Notes under the pieces: generated by a model
The model's database searches: none
The model's input: only the letters and a program-made list of their open reading frames with translations
Told to the model about the DNA's origin: nothing
Shown: in pieces, positions 1-14,354 of the stretch
Layout of the letters: every line of letters starts with the position of its first letter
Position numbering within the stretch: position 1 is the stretch's first letter
Position numbers and translations under genes: made by a program
NCBI GenBank assembly: GCA_019155185.1
Contig: CM032794.1
Span: 15,602,721-15,666,720, forward strand
DNA from: Beaufortia kweichowensis
Taxonomy: Eukaryota; Chordata; Actinopteri; Cypriniformes; Gastromyzontidae
Direction: 5' to 3'
Length of the DNA: 64,000 nt

Positions 1-1923
1 AACAGCAGACATAAACGAAAATTACTTTTTAGAACAATGTCCTCATTGTTATTAAATATTATTTATCATTCCTTTTATTATTTAGTTATATAAGTGTATG
101 TCTAGTAGAGCTAAATAGATTTATGCAGTACATTAAAACTAGCTAAAACAATATAATTGCTAATTTTTTAATACCTTAAATGATTTTAATGTGATATGTG
201 TTTGTTATTGAGGGCAGCAGTAGATAAATGTGTTGTTCCAGGAACAGTGCCAAGTAACCGCAAATATTTCAACAGTCGACGCTTTCACTCGCGTTCTTTG
301 TGTGTTGTAAGTTGCGTGTCGTGTTTTCAGGTAGACGGATAAATCAGCGTACCGGCATCTTTTTTTTTTTCTTTGTTACTGTTACTTACAAAATTCACAG
401 CGTCTAACAGCACCTGTAGCATGAGTAATGAGTTACTGTAGCCTCAGGAGATGTCCAGGTGAAGGAGGGAAAGGGTTAACAGTAGAGATCAGTGCCGTGT
501 CTTTCTGCAGACTGAAACAGGATGCAGCGAGTGCATTGTCAGCCTGCTGGTGTGAGTGCAAACAGATGAGGAAATGCTGGAGCGGCTACTCCAAAACTCG
601 GTTACCTCGGAAACCGTTTGCGTCATGATCACCAGCAATTAGCTTGCAGCTCTTTAGTTTTTCATGCTGGCTGAAGCGAGCCGAGTAGTGCTGTTTGTAG
701 GTTACTAACACAATGTACAGTTTTCGTTAAATACAATTATTTTTATAAATAATTCAAATTATTTGTTTGGCAGTTAAGACTTTATTTTCTCTTGTAACCA
801 CCTTTATCTGTAATAAAACCATATTTAATAATATTTTTTATAGATTTCTAATTCAGAATCTGTCACATTATTTTCCCCACAAGTAGAAAAGTAGTTCCTT
901 TATTTAGATGCATGTTGTTGTCACTGACATGTTATAGGTGTTTTTCGAGGACAAACCGTTCGAGCCAAACTCCTTTCGCTCTGGCTGTTCCTCTTTTCCC
1001 CCAGCTTCTTATCTGGCCTTTCTCTCTGCTCGTGTGTACGCTCTCACTCGCCGTATCCACGCAGTGCTTCTGTCCACATGTTTTGGGGACAATAATGGAA
1101 ACAGTCGAGAGATAAGTGGCTTTTCCTGGATGTGTTGAAGTGACGGGTTCACACCTTCCCTTAGCGAACAGGGTCGAAAGCGGACCACGAGACGCTCGGG
1201 TCAGTCCAGGCAGGGGAGGTCTTTCCTCTTCATATTAGCTACACAATCAGCACATCTCATTGGTTTTAAGTAGGGCCGTGGATTTTCTGCATGGCTTATC
1301 GGGAAAGGTTTATTGCACCATAAGGTTCCCAGACACTCCAGCGTTTAAGGTGGAATAGTAGCTGTTAAGACCACAAGGAGGCTGTTGATCCTTGAATGTG
1401 TCCAGCGTTTGAAAAAGCTGTTTGTTCACTTGGATTGCTGCGGGGGAATGAACACATGGTCAGGTTGGATTGGGAGGAGGGAATTGTGGGTCGTGTGTAG
1501 AGTTCATGGGTGAGTTACTGAGTTCGGGAAGCCTGCGTCCAATTTACTTAGTTGAAAATCATAACTGTAGCTTCGCTTTGGCTGTTTGATTTTCGTGATG
1601 GAAAGAAGCATTTTTTAATAATTTTGCTATGAAACACTTAATAAATGTTTTTAAAAAGTATTTAACACAAAAAGCAAGTTGGTGGTTTACTATTGCTATG
1701 ATTTCCACAATGAAAGCTTTATGTTGTGCAAATATTAAATTATATTGACCTGATTTTAAAGTTTTTTTTTTAAAAAAAAAAATGTCCACATACGCATTTA
1801 TTAAGATTTAGGATGGGGTCATTATAGAATGTAATGATTACAAAAATAAAAAAATATATACATTATAGCGTTGAAACAAGAATCTTGCCTGCTCCCCTTT
1901 TGTCTTACTTTTTTACTTTGACC

Positions 1924-1963
1924 ATCTCTCTCTCTCTCGCTTTCTCTCTCTCTCTCTCGCTCT
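1924..1963. repeat. CT-rich microsatellite
   Basis: Imperfect run of CT dinucleotides interrupted by CGCTTT and CGCTCT. It sits just upstream of a possible regulatory island in pde3b intron 1. Confidence 0.85.
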
Positions 1964-2034
1964 GTTTCTGTCTTATTTGAAAACAGTGTCAGCACTGCCG
2001 CTTTTACACCAAAAGACTGTTGCTAGGTGACTGC

Positions 2035-2042
2035 TGACGTCA
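2035..2042. promoter_or_regulatory. perfect CRE palindrome
   Basis: TGACGTCA, the consensus for CREB/ATF dimers. It follows GTTGCTAGGTGAC (2019-2031), which resembles an RFX X-box half site, and TGACGTAA (2286-2293) lies 250 bases on. The cluster suggests an intronic enhancer or alternative promoter; binding is not shown by sequence alone. Confidence 0.4.
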
Positions 2043-2871
2043 GTGGTGGCTACAGAGGAAGGTCTGTGTGTTTAGCTGCTGAGAGCGAACCCCACTGAAA
2101 GAGGGCAAAACTACGAAACACTATTACTGACTGCAATGCTGAAGCTAAACTCCTGAAAGAACTGACCTAAATATTCAAAACATTTCTTTGCGATTCAAAG
2201 TTTTCACTATGAAAATGTGCTACTGGTAAAATGTAGCCTTTCCAAAGACCCCCTCCCCCACCTTCCTTTTAAGCTTTAGCCATGATGACGTAAGTTGCAT
2301 TTCGCAGGAGGGGAAAAGTCAATCATTAGTGTCAAAAGAACTGCAGCCACGGGGTCTCACCCCCTTTCGCATGAGCTCGCCGTGAATTCTCCTGACTTTG
2401 TTTATTCTGCTCAGGAAGTCTTTCTTTTAAACAGATGAAATGGTTAAAAGCAGATGTTTCGAAAGTTTAACTAGGATTTAAAGTTGAGTGCGTTTTATTA
2501 TGCTTATGTTAATTTTACATTTTACAGTAAGCAGTTGTTAGTTTTTATTTTATGACAACTGACATTTATGAAAGAGTTTTTACAGGAAAATATTTGTATA
2601 ATTTTTGTGTATATTGAGGTTTTTGTATTTAACAGAAGGGTTTTAATATCCCTTAAAATTAATAACCATTGTAAAATGTTTTTGCATTTTTTTTTATAAT
2701 TTAAAAACAGGTCTGTCTGCTCAGTTACGCAAATGTTAAAAAAGTTCTCAGTATAAGACGGACAACTATATAAAAACAACATTGTTAATGTAGGAAATGA
2801 GGCATAAAAGTACTCTCTGTTAAATTCTGAGAGGTGCGTGAATGCCTTATTTGGGCTTTGTGCACTTCGTA

Positions 2872-2873
<2 letters not shown>

Positions 2874-2909
<36 letters not shown>
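2874..2909. repeat. (TG)n microsatellite
   Basis: Uninterrupted run of about 18 TG dinucleotides in pde3b intron 1. Confidence 0.95.
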
Positions 2910-2912
<3 letters not shown>

Positions 2913-5745
2913 TATGGATGACGTGAGCTGTCATTAGAGATAAGAAGGCCACTCAAGCATGTGGCTTAATGAAGAGTGTGATAGGCGTCTGTGGAAATCA
3001 CGTGGCCATTAGCACAGAGGACCTGTTGCTTTACTGAGCACTTATACACACACTCACACTCTCCAGTGGTGGTGCGCTAGATTAAATCAGAATTGTGGCC
3101 CACCCAAACTGCCACGTATGACACACACACGCGCTTCCCCACCAGGTAAATAAATTAAATTCAAAGAAACGCACAGATGAGGTTTTGATTCTGACATTTT
3201 ATAATTGATTGTTTTGATTATACTATTTTCTTTTCTAAAAGTTGTCAAATAGAGAAATATAATTGTGCTGAAATGTACGTAATGCATGCAGTATGAATAC
3301 CAGTACCACATATTTAAATAAAAAAATAGGTCAGAGAGCAGTTGGGGGAGAGCATTTGGGATTTCCATCGCAAGCCTTTTTATTAAAACGTGTTTTTTTT
3401 AACTTTGTCCTATTTTTTGAAATGACGTTAAGAAATGAACGGCCCCTTGGGAAACTGAACGCGATGCTTTTTTTGCGCTCTGAGAACGACTGCAACAGCT
3501 GCAGGGCTCCCACAGTGACGCGATACAGGGATGATGCCGGCCTGAAGATACAGGAGCATGGCAGAGCACACTACGGCTGACTTCAGCAGAGCTAAAGTTC
3601 CCTGGCACGGCCCACTGCCTGACTGATTGATCTGATCTCCCTCGAAACCCGATGATGGCAAACACAACCCTGCGTACGCACAGGAAGGGATGTATGACCA
3701 AAAGCCCTATCACGATCCCCGTTGCACCCCCTATCATGTTCGCTCTCGGCATTGTGGCACACAAGACAAAAGACGCTCGCTGCTCTGATGGGCGCCTGTA
3801 TTGTCGATGACAGGCTGCTGATGTAGAACCTGCTCAGGGCTGCCACGGATGCAAGTTTGTAGTTACTTAGTTAGACACATGCTGCACGTAGGCTAAGTAA
3901 CCTTTGTGATTGTGCAGACATTTTTGATATTGTTTGGAATTCATAAAAAGGATTTAAAATATTGGAACAAGATATCAATTGGTTGTTGAATATTGCATTC
4001 AAGGTTTGATGTTATATTAACGTTTACATGTTAAATCCCCAATGTGCATTAGAATACAAAAAACTGTGGCTCTCAGATCTCTGTGATTCACTTTACTTTT
4101 ATGATTCAGTCACTGTTTTAGCAGGAGCTGTTCCTGTCCTGTTTATTATTTTGGGGCATGTTCTCGCTCTCCATTACTCATTAGTCAACCGTGTGCTGTT
4201 CACACTGTTTTTCTTGTCCTAAAAGCGATCGTGGTGTCTGTACAGTGATAACAGTTTTAAAGCCCCTTGGGGATCTTGTGGAAAGTATTCTTTTTGCATT
4301 CTTCACATGCTTTGCTCTTTTTGAGATGCTGCTGTTAGAGCAAATTGACACCACATGTAGAAGGTAACTATGCAGAGGAAAGATAATGGTTAATTTGTGT
4401 TTATGTTTCTATGGGCAAATAAAAAAGAATATTTACAGTCAGTTGATTGTGAGAAAGCATCAACAGATGTTCGCTTAGGGAAAACTCAATTCCATGGGTT
4501 TAAAAAAATGTTTTACATCAGCAAAAACATACCCCTTGTTATGTTTCTATAGCAGTTGTAATATTTATTATACTTTTTAATTGTTTATAAGTAGTTTCAC
4601 ATATTTCTGGCATCAATATTTTTGTTTTTTGTCTTGAGGGGAATCATCAATTTGACAGAACCAAGGAAGTGAATTACTTTTAATGAGAATCATGCTCTCT
4701 TGTCTGCTGAAGTTATTTATTTTGTTTAGTCTCTGGAAACACATTTAGAAAACTGGACACAGCTACATTTGCAAGTCAACCTCGTCAATTAGTAATCCTG
4801 AGAAGATGTTGCTATAAGAATTTTCTTTGGCCCTACGTTGTAAAGATGTGACTTTAATACACATATTTAATTTTACCTTAACCATCTCGTGTTAAAGGCT
4901 ACAACAGCATTGCGAACCTGTTTACAATCAAATATGTAGATTATAATTTGTTCCCCCAAAGTATCTATAGTACCGTACTGTTTAATCACTTCATTTATTT
5001 GAAAAGGTTTTAAAACATACATCACATTTTTACATTTATTCTTTCTCCCTTCATTGTTGTTCTCCTGCTTTTTGTCAGTATAAAAGCCAGTGTCAGTCCT
5101 GTGGGCATTGTGCTGTCTGAATGAGACTCTGTGTTCTGTCGAGCTCTGATGAAGCTGCTTGTGCGCGAGAGCTTTTTCTGTTTGGGTTCATTCAGGGTTT
5201 ATGGCTGATATTTGAACATGCAGGCACCACGGTGAAGTGCAGAACGATGACAGGACACATGGCCTCGACTCTTGACTGTTTGGGATTTAGTCTGCAACTT
5301 TTTTCTTGAATGTTGGACCTTTGAGTTGTGATTCAGCTGTAAGTGCACACAAAAATTCAGGACATTATATAATTTTGTAATGGAGCAGTGCGGTAGTGAA
5401 GAGCCATGCTAGTTTAATATATTTAGTAAACGTTACCCACAGGGTCATTTTCTATTTGTGTCTTGACGATGCACCATGGCAAAACCCAACCTGATTTAGT
5501 TTTTCATATTTTTTTTTACTAAAGTATCTTAACCTCCTTAAACCTATTTATTATAACGTTTTGTTCTTTTAACTTTATTAGTCGCAAAATATCTTACAGG
5601 TTGTGTGGAAATCCACACTAATTGCTGAATATTCCTATTATATCTAGGTCTGATACTGTTACTTAGTTGTCCTACCTAGAAAAGAAGCATAATGCATAAC
5701 TACAAAAAGTGATAGTTAAACCATCTAGCTGATATGTTACGCTTA

Positions 5746-5753
5746 TGACGTCA
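5746..5753. promoter_or_regulatory. perfect CRE palindrome
   Basis: TGACGTCA followed by CTCA, giving a combined CRE/AP-1-like context, within pde3b intron 1. Function is inferred only from the consensus. Confidence 0.3.
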
Positions 5754-8700
5754 CTCAGTGGCCTTTGATCATTGAGTAAAGCCATATCACTGATGAGTTG
5801 ACCTCAGAGGATGGTCAGAGGAAGACAAGGTCTTCTTTAGGATAATGATTTGGTTTCTGATTCCTCCTGGGTTCAAAAATCCATACACCCTCCCTTTCAC
5901 ACTGACAAAACTCTTTGTTGAAAACAACACTGCTATCATAGCTCGTCTGGCCAACAAGGGACAATTTTATGATTCTCATGAAACAAATCATTACACTCAC
6001 ATTTGGTGACAAGAGGGCATTTTTAAGGCTTTTCTCAAACCATGCCTTGGAAAAATGTTGATGTCTGGTAAATTGATGATATTCTATTTTACAGTGTTTT
6101 GGCCAGAATCCTCCTCATTATGTTTATTGACAGTAGACAGCTTGTCAGGTGTGAGATCATGCAGTGATTGATAATGGAACTGTTCTGGGCGTGCTCTCTG
6201 TAATACACAACATGAAAACATGAAGTCCTGATCGTGCGTATGATATCCCTCAGTGAAATAAAAGTGGGCATCAAACACTACTTACTATCTGCTGCTCTTT
6301 TCTAACAAGCCCCATGTGTGTAGTTAGAGTCATCAGAAAGCTTTTAATGCAATTATGAATTATTGATACTGTAGGTGTGCAGTTTGCATCTTTGGTGTGA
6401 CTTGGTGCAATGTTTCATGTAGTAAAAGAGAAGAATTTTTGTGATTTTGGTCCTCATATATTTGACAGATAAATCAATTACATCATTGTTTGAACAGGTC
6501 ATCTCTTCCCGTGTGTTTACACCCCTTCTGGGCTGTTGAGCACTTTTGCTGTCCGTAGACGTCAAGTCACCAGTGTTAAAATATTTTTACCTTATTTGCA
6601 TAGTATTTCAAATTCAGTAAAAAGTGTTTACTAAACACAGTGAAACTGGTTTAATGTGTATAAAGGAAGAGTTCAGTGTAAGTTCAGCTTATACCACATC
6701 ATAGGATACATAGTATTTTACACCTAAAAGACATTGTGTTTGTTATAATGCGACTAATCACTTGTCTGGCCGAAGTTAAAGCCAATCTTACAGAATCTTT
6801 CAGAAACATTCATAGAAAACAATTCATGCCGAGAAGTTATTTAAAATGGATCAACAGATTTAAACCCTCCTGAATGTCTTTGAAGCTTTATAGTCTTCTA
6901 TTGTACGTTCATGTCTGTAAACAGGTTTTGTTTGTTTTTAAAAACTGAGGGATGAGTCAGTGATTTTCTGTGAAAATGGAAAGTATGTAACAGATGCCGT
7001 CAATAGAGCGTAACTTGTATTGAACCTGAATGATTGCGAATGGCAGTTTGAGCAAGAGTTTGAAAGCAAGCTGCAGTTTAGATATGTACAAAAGAGTTAA
7101 GCAGGAACAGCTCATGGTTATACAATCATTTTGATAAACAGTTAAGAAGTCGGTGCGTCGCAGCACTGAGCCATCCACTTGTTTGTAAATGATGCACTTG
7201 TCAACAGGCGTTTTCTCTGGCTTCTCTAATAGATGGCAGTCCGGCGCCATTCACCGGCTTGTTAGCGACTGGTGGTCTGTGGCGCTCCAGCGCGGCTGTG
7301 TTTATGCGAAAGGTCTGTCCTCTCTGATTCCACGATAAAGCCAGATGTTCCCTTACAAGGCCTACAGCCTGGGCCTATCTGGCAGCCATGGCCATATCAG
7401 GTAGAGTCTTCCTGTTGTGCCGAGACGTTCTCTTCCCTCCACATGAGAGGATGATTCTCTGCCAGCGTTGTTTGTGTGTTTGGCCTCACTTGACACAAAT
7501 CAGTCTGGCATGTGTCGTGCTCTGCGGAGCGAAAAATTCCAGGGCCTTGTGTGTTGTATCCAGCATGTTGACGTTTTAGAGAGGTTATGGGGTGTAATGT
7601 TAACACTGGAGTTCTGGAGAAACTCTTAGGGATCAATTATAGATGGCTCATGGTTGATGCCTTGTTGTGTGTGTGTGTGTATGCGTGTCAGAGGTCTGTA
7701 TTCGTTCAGCCTTCATTTACAAGGCAATTACTACATAAACATATCTGTCGGCAAAGACTATTTATTGCCTACTTTCAAATCACTTACACGAAATATATGA
7801 CTAGTTCTAGACGACAACAGGGAAGTCAGATGCTACTTCAAAGTTCGGTTTTCGAGTTGAAAACACGCCACGTAACATTTCTGAACACTGTTTTATTGTT
7901 CTCAGTATTGCACGCAATGTGCAGGACAACAGTCAGTTTCAAAGAAAACTTGATAATCATGTCTGTATGGTTGTTCAGCTGAAGCGTGGAATTTTCTTGC
8001 TACTTCCTTCTGTCCCAGCGTGATATGTAATTTTTTACATTTACATTTACTCATGTAGCAGATTTTGTGATAACGTACCTCCTTCAATCCCATATTAATT
8101 GGCTAAGTATAAAATAATTGTATACTAAATAAGACCATTTTAGGTTGATTCTCTTAAAGTGTAAATACTGTGTCCTATCAAAACATCGCTCTGTTTGTTT
8201 GAGTGGCCTGATATAGCAACATTGAATCAACCAGTGGTGTATGTTGCAGCGGATCTGTCTGTTTGGCTGGGGGCAAAGTTTTCAAAAAACACACTTTTTT
8301 TTGCTTGCTTTTACAGTTCTGCTCAATGCAAATGATGGTAACAAATAAATCTGTTGCGTGGATGCATTGACAGATTTTAGTACTTTGCGCATTGTCGCGT
8401 TAACTGCTGCATGTTAAGAGAAGATAAACTTTAAACTGGTGCACTGACAAATGAAGGCCAGGGTTTAAGAGTTGTATCATTAAGATTGACTATTCAGGAT
8501 ATTCATGAAAGCAGTGTATTCCACAGTTCATTTATACCTGTTTGTGTTGGGTTGTACAGCTGAAGTCTAGGTCAGTAGAGGATACTGGGAGCAGATAAAA
8601 CTAAACCCACATGAAATGCCACCTGCCTGAAACTATTAATGGGTGTGTGATTTATTGAGTGCTGTGTTTTAACTTTGGATGAAGCAGCCCCTCCGAATCT

Positions 8701-9763
8701 AATCTCCGCTCTTGCAAAAGTATGCCGAGAGCTTGCATTAATGTCACCATCAGGACACAATATGCCAGTCGTGGTTACGTCCCTAAGCCTTTAAATAAAT
8801 TGGGTGTAGGAGCTGAAAATCACTGATTTTTTGATAAAGCTAAATGCTTGTTTTAATGTGGCCTGAAGCTTGGAAAACAGTTGTACTTTTTGATATTGTG
8901 CCGATTATATTAGAATCGCTTGTCATCTTTTTCCTTAAAAAGAAAAGTAATAGAAAGGCAGAGGAGGAGTTTGAATCGAGGCAGTTTTTCATGCTGTGGG
9001 GTTTTCACACTGTCCTATCAGCTGGAGTTTGAGAGAGTCAGTCAGTATGTGACACTCTCCTGCTAGAACTTCATGTGCTCTCTCTGGAACCAGACTAGTG
9101 TGGATAAGCTAAAAAAACTCTCTAAGAAACAACTGAATTATGTTTATAATTCACCTAGGGAATTATGTTTATGTTTGTTTATATAATTCTGCAGTAATGG
9201 GTGTTATCTTGGCACGGGTTATCTTTGTGTACAGATAAACGTTTGTGTAGAAAAACGTCTTTTTTCTTTTGGTATGTTATAAACATGTTTGCGCAGTACT
9301 TTTTTTTGACTCGAACAATGTCGTCTTTTTTGTCTCGTTTAGGGCGAGTGTAAAGTTAAACAAAGCCAAATTGCGACAGGCTATTTAGCCCCGAGACATA
9401 CCATTGTGGGAAAAAGTTCATCATTGACGTAATATTGTTGACCTTCCTCAGCTTGTGGCATTTTTGTTGTTCCTGCAAAAACGTGTTTGTTATTATGCAA
9501 GCTCCTCGGTCTGGCGTGCGGCCAAAAGCCAAAACCTGAAGAATGAGTGAAGAGACAGACGCTTCAGCAGAGGTTAAGCCTCACGCGTTCAAAGATTTAC
9601 AGGTCTCGAGGTGTTTTATCTGACTTGTTTTCTTTTTTAAATCTTTAGGGATTGCATTTCGATGCATCTTTTTCTAGAATGCGAACACAAATGATATGTG
9701 AGGAGGAAAGTCAGGAACACTGCTGTGATTCTGCCCTTGTAATTAACTAATAATGTTAGCTTT

Positions 9764-9974
9764 TATACAGTAATGTGCAAAAAGTTTAGGCCACCAACAG
9801 CTTTGTGTTTAGTGGGAGGTCACCTAAATATTTGCCACGTTAGCCTGACAAATGTTGTGTATTTTCTGGTTGCATTCTAATAAAGAGCCTAAAAAAAACT
9901 AAAAGTCATCATACCTTTGCTTAGGCCACCATTAGATTTTTAGCGATGTTTAAAACCTTTGCACAGTATTGTAC
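9764..9974. mobile_element. miniature inverted-repeat element
   Basis: The ends are inverted copies: left ACAGTAATGTGCAAA, right TTTGCACAGTATTGT, and a second inner inverted pair contains TTAGGCCACC. About 210 bp, no coding capacity. This resembles the short non-autonomous DNA transposons common in teleosts whose ends carry a 'tgcaaaa..taggcca' signature; the superfamily is not settled. Confidence 0.6.
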
Positions 9975-12213
9975 ATGAAATTCAAATGATTGTGTTTGGA
10001 TGTAGAGTGGTCCTTAATCAAGTGTAAAATTTATTTTATCCAGATTTAATACTTAAACCAAACCTACCATCTGGAACCATCAAATATGATTGTTTCCAAA
10101 AACATGTATATTATTTTGCTTCTGTTTGCTGTAACACATCTTGCCCCTTGAGATTATGTGTGCCGAACTTTGTAACAGTCCTGTACAAACTTTGTACAAA
10201 TCCAATACAGGAGCAAGTTTTTATGTAGGAAGTGTTTGTGAAGTCCCACTGCCAGAGGGTTCAGAGCCAGGTCTTGCACAAAACTTCAGGCAAATATTTA
10301 CTGCCCGACCAGCTCAGGTTTCGTTCTCCAGGTGCCATAGACATGAGCTTGTTGAGTCGGGGCTAACCTCTGGAAAAGCCTTGGTTACCCCTGGGATTCT
10401 GGCCTGAAGTCATCTCACTCACCAGCCATTTGCCTGTAAGAGGGATATCAGGGGTGGAGGTGTGGTGCTGGAGGGAAAACTTTGAGAAGGTAGATTCGAG
10501 TGGATCGACTGGCGCTTGTTTGGGTTGGAGGTGGGTGACCCTTGAAAAGTAAGCTGTAAATCAAAAAACCACATTCTATTGCAGGTCTTCCACCTGGCAC
10601 TGTGCACTTGACTAATACACATATTAGATCACATTGTCAAAAACGCAACAAAACGCATAACCGACAACCATGAACTATGCCATTCTTTCCCCTGTTTTAA
10701 GAGTGTCAGAGATCTGTTGTGCACACGGATACCATTTTCCCGTCTCTTCCAGTCACACTGCAGGATTTCCATTTCAACTCTGAAAAATGAGCAGTCACTT
10801 TGGAGCTCTTGGGTAACGGATGGGTAACGTGGTGCGGCACAGCTGGCCAGCTGCGTGCAGAGGCAGGGCGAAAGAGAGGGCAGCCAAGCTGTAGGGCTGC
10901 CCTGATGACCTCACAATGCCTCCCCACCTGTTTACAGCACCTGCTCCGCTGTCCAGAAGTTGGTCGTCGGGTAGCACGACAACGACTTCGACAGCGACTG
11001 ACCTGTGTTTTTGGATTTGGCTGCCACGGTGCTTTTCCATTTAAGTTTTCTGTAGCCCCACTCACGTGACCTCCACCCAAAGTTAGCAACTGTGAGAGAG
11101 TCTGATGGAGCAAGTTCAGTCCCACTTGTCTAGACCCCTCACATAAACCTAAGAATCATAAACTCTGACACTTCCAAACAAATGCAGATGACTTAGGCGG
11201 ATAGGACTGTGGCCAGCATGACACAATAAATTGAGCTTGACTGTGATTTAAACCTTAATCCGATTAGTTGTAGTTATGTTTAGAATATGTTTATTATGTT
11301 TTGCAGGATGGTATAGTGAGCCATCATCTTTGGAAGAGTAAGAGTAGGCCATCATCAGTATTATCTCATGACAACATTATGGGGAAATGCTTTCAGACCC
11401 TCCCTTTGGAACACCACTCCATTACCACTCCATAACCAGCTTTAATAATTTATATAACTGTAACAGATGCATCAGTCAATTTACGGTGTCTTTGTTTCAG
11501 AGAGCCTTATAATGACTTGCATCATTTCCTGTAATACGGTAATCACTTTCATATCTGTTCGGTCAAGTGAAACGTTGGAAGCTTATAACTGGTTTGGTGT
11601 GTAGCGTAGCGTGTAGTGGAGAAGTATCGCTTGATTCCTGTCCACCAAGGGAATGATGTGTAGTCCAGCCAGCTCCTGACAACACAACCACTTCTCCAGT
11701 GTCTCTCCTGTCTATCAGAGTCCTGACACCAGCGGAGTGACCGAGAGCCAGACATAATCACTGCTCAGCATGAAGTCTCTGTCTGCTTTCCAGAAGACAG
11801 AATTTTTGGGTCATGACGTTCAAAGATGTATGCCAGATTTGGAGATACTATTTTGAATGCCAGTCGGACAATGAAATTTGGGGATAATTATAATTGTCTT
11901 ACTGGTAGGTTTGTGAGCAATATTTTAGGGTTTGAATATTAAACATGATTCCAAAAATGCATGATGATTTCATGCAGAAACGTTACACAGTGTGTCTGGA
12001 GAACATGATGTGTACAGTTCAGATCGATGCAGCTGAAAAATGCTAATGTTCAATGTGAAATGTGATAGTCTCTTGGGTTCAGCTGAGAAGCGAGGAAGGG
12101 CCGTCGACCTTGTCTTTGTAAGACTGGCTGGATTTGACTGCAGAGCAGCCAGGACTTTCCCACACTTGCGTCTGCTGCAGACGAGCTAAGCCGTTAGGGG
12201 CGTTAGCCTGCAC

Positions 12214-12221
12214 TGACGTCA
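12214..12221. promoter_or_regulatory. perfect CRE palindrome
   Basis: TGACGTCA in pde3b intron 1, shortly before a short CA run (about 12250-12268). Consensus match only. Confidence 0.3.
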
Positions 12222-14043
12222 TCTCCCTCACACCCACAGCAACACGCATTACACACACACACACACACTTCTGCTGCCATGCTTGATAGGGCTATCCAAA
12301 GTCTACACGTTTTGTACTGACCGGGTGATTCTGTTTTCCTTGCCATCATTTCTCGGTTTTAGTCTTATAATGAAGATACGAAGCTTTAATCTACATATTA
12401 ACCCTTTTTTGACATCTTAACCTTTGAATTATTTATATTATGTAATCTTATATTTTCATTTGTTTTTCCCACAACGCCTTACAAGTAATACAAGAATAAT
12501 GCAAACAGAAACAATTAATCCAAGCATTATTTATAAGTAGCATTACCATACTAAACTTAAAGCATTACATAACCGGGGCAGAAGTGTATATGCCAAAAAA
12601 TATTTAATGCAAACACATTTTAATTGTTAACTAGGGCTGCACAGTATTGAGGAAAAATGCTGTTTATGATAACTTTGTAAATAAAGCAATAGATTATATA
12701 TAATGAGGTTAGCAAAATCGATTTGAATTGTATTCAAATGTATTTAAAAAATAAAAATGACACAATCAACTTATATTTTTATATTCTTTCTTGGAAACGA
12801 AAGCATCATCAGAACTTGTCATATTCTAAATACGTTTATATAATCGTAATTTATTTGCCATTTCAATTTGACAACAGTTGTGCATTTCCCCTACAATCTT
12901 TTCATAAACAAATGAAGAAATCATAAACAAAACGTTACAAGATAAGGAATTGAAAAAGACCAACCGAAACAGGTATCATTAATTTTCATTTTAGACCACA
13001 GTTTCATTACCTTAATCTCACATCATACAGATTTTTTACGCGCACACACACGCACACAGAAATTTAATTAATGTTTTTGTGTACTTGTTTAAGTTAAGTT
13101 GGTTTAAAGTTAGATATTAGTGATGTTTTCTATAATCCGTCAGATTGTGTGTTTGCATTGTGTTTAGCATGTAATGTGATATGGTTCAGCTCTCCTCAGT
13201 GGCTGTTTGTTTGTTCTGGTTCATTGGTAGGTCTGTTGTGTGTTGATGAAGCCTATGACAGGCTCTGTGTACAGCTGTGGCTTTTATGGTGCTGTTGTTG
13301 TTTGGCCAGCTCTGCTTTGCCTCGTGGTTTTGAAGGTGTGAAGTTATTTAGCCACTTGGCTAAGACTCTCTCACTCTTTCACTTTCTCACATACACACTT
13401 GCTCTTGCACGCTGTCTCACACTTCTACACTGACCCTCTTATAATGTTATCATTTTGAGTCTTTTGTTTTTGGTACCTCATATATACTCTTTATCTCTGC
13501 TGAGCTTCAGCAGAGCTGAGATTATATTATCAGTGTTATTGACAGTTTAGAAACTACATGTCATGTACATAAACCTTGCATGAATTAGTGGATTTGTGTT
13601 TACTTGGCGTTATATAAGCACTCGGGTTACCTAACATATGGTATGATGGCTTTGACCTATTGTAGTTCTGAAAACTAGCATCTGTTTTGTATAAAAGTTT
13701 GCCTGTGTGTTTTAATGCAAACACCAGAAGACATGACACATTATTCCACAGAACTCATAAAGACAGTGTCTTGAACACACCTTCTCTTCGATGAGCTTGT
13801 GTTCACGTTGTGATTTTGAATTCAGTTTGATGTGTTGTGCAGAAAGCTGAAATCTTTAACTTTTGATACATGTTCCATGATATCTATTCTTAACAGTGAT
13901 TATGTATTTGCTCAGTAACTGATTTTTGAAGGTTTTCTCCAAAATAAGTTACAGATTACAGCTTTGAAGTCAAAATTGTCCTAAGTTGTGTAACGTTGTA
14001 AAATTGTAATGAAGATCAAAGAATGTTTTTACAGTTATATTAA

Positions 14044-14354
14044 ACTGTTAACTGTCGCCGTTCCTCAGGAGGAACACCTATGTTATTTCTCTATTCACTT
14101 TAATATTTCATATTTTAATCTAATCATGACAACATGACAAAAATTGATGGAAAGGTACTGTATAAGACTCTATAAGACAAATTTTCATACGATAAACATA
14201 AACAAAATGAAATCTTAAAATGTTAATGTTAAAATGTCTTTTAAAGACAAAAATTGGAAAAAAATGGAAAAATGTCTATTATCTTAAAAGGAATTGTAGT
14301 TCACATAGTGTATTTTCATGTGTATACTCAATTTTTGCTGTGACAGGTATCAGG
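14044..14354 (+). mobile_element. piggyBac-type miniature element, copy A
   Basis: Flanked on both sides by TTAA (14040-14043 and 14355-14358). The ends are inverted: left ACTGTTAACTGTCGC, right GTGACAGGTATCAGG. The same ends and internal blocks occur at 35552-35802 and 44913-45405. TTAA target duplication is the hallmark of piggyBac transposases; no transposase is encoded, so this is a non-autonomous relic. Confidence 0.75.

Noticed and set aside
3399..3764. A 121-codon minus-strand frame in intron 1
   Set aside because: No recognisable family, overlaps other frames of equal length, and no splice or start context supports it.
3655..3810. A 51-codon frame with SPITIPVAPPIMFALGIV, faintly like the first membrane helix of prostaglandin E receptors
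   Set aside because: Similarity covers fewer than 20 residues, no flanking receptor sequence follows in any frame, and a stop comes soon after. Most likely chance.
10706..11125. A 139-codon minus-strand frame and an 89-codon plus-strand frame over the same DNA
   Set aside because: The GC-rich island lacks stops on both strands; neither translation resembles a protein.
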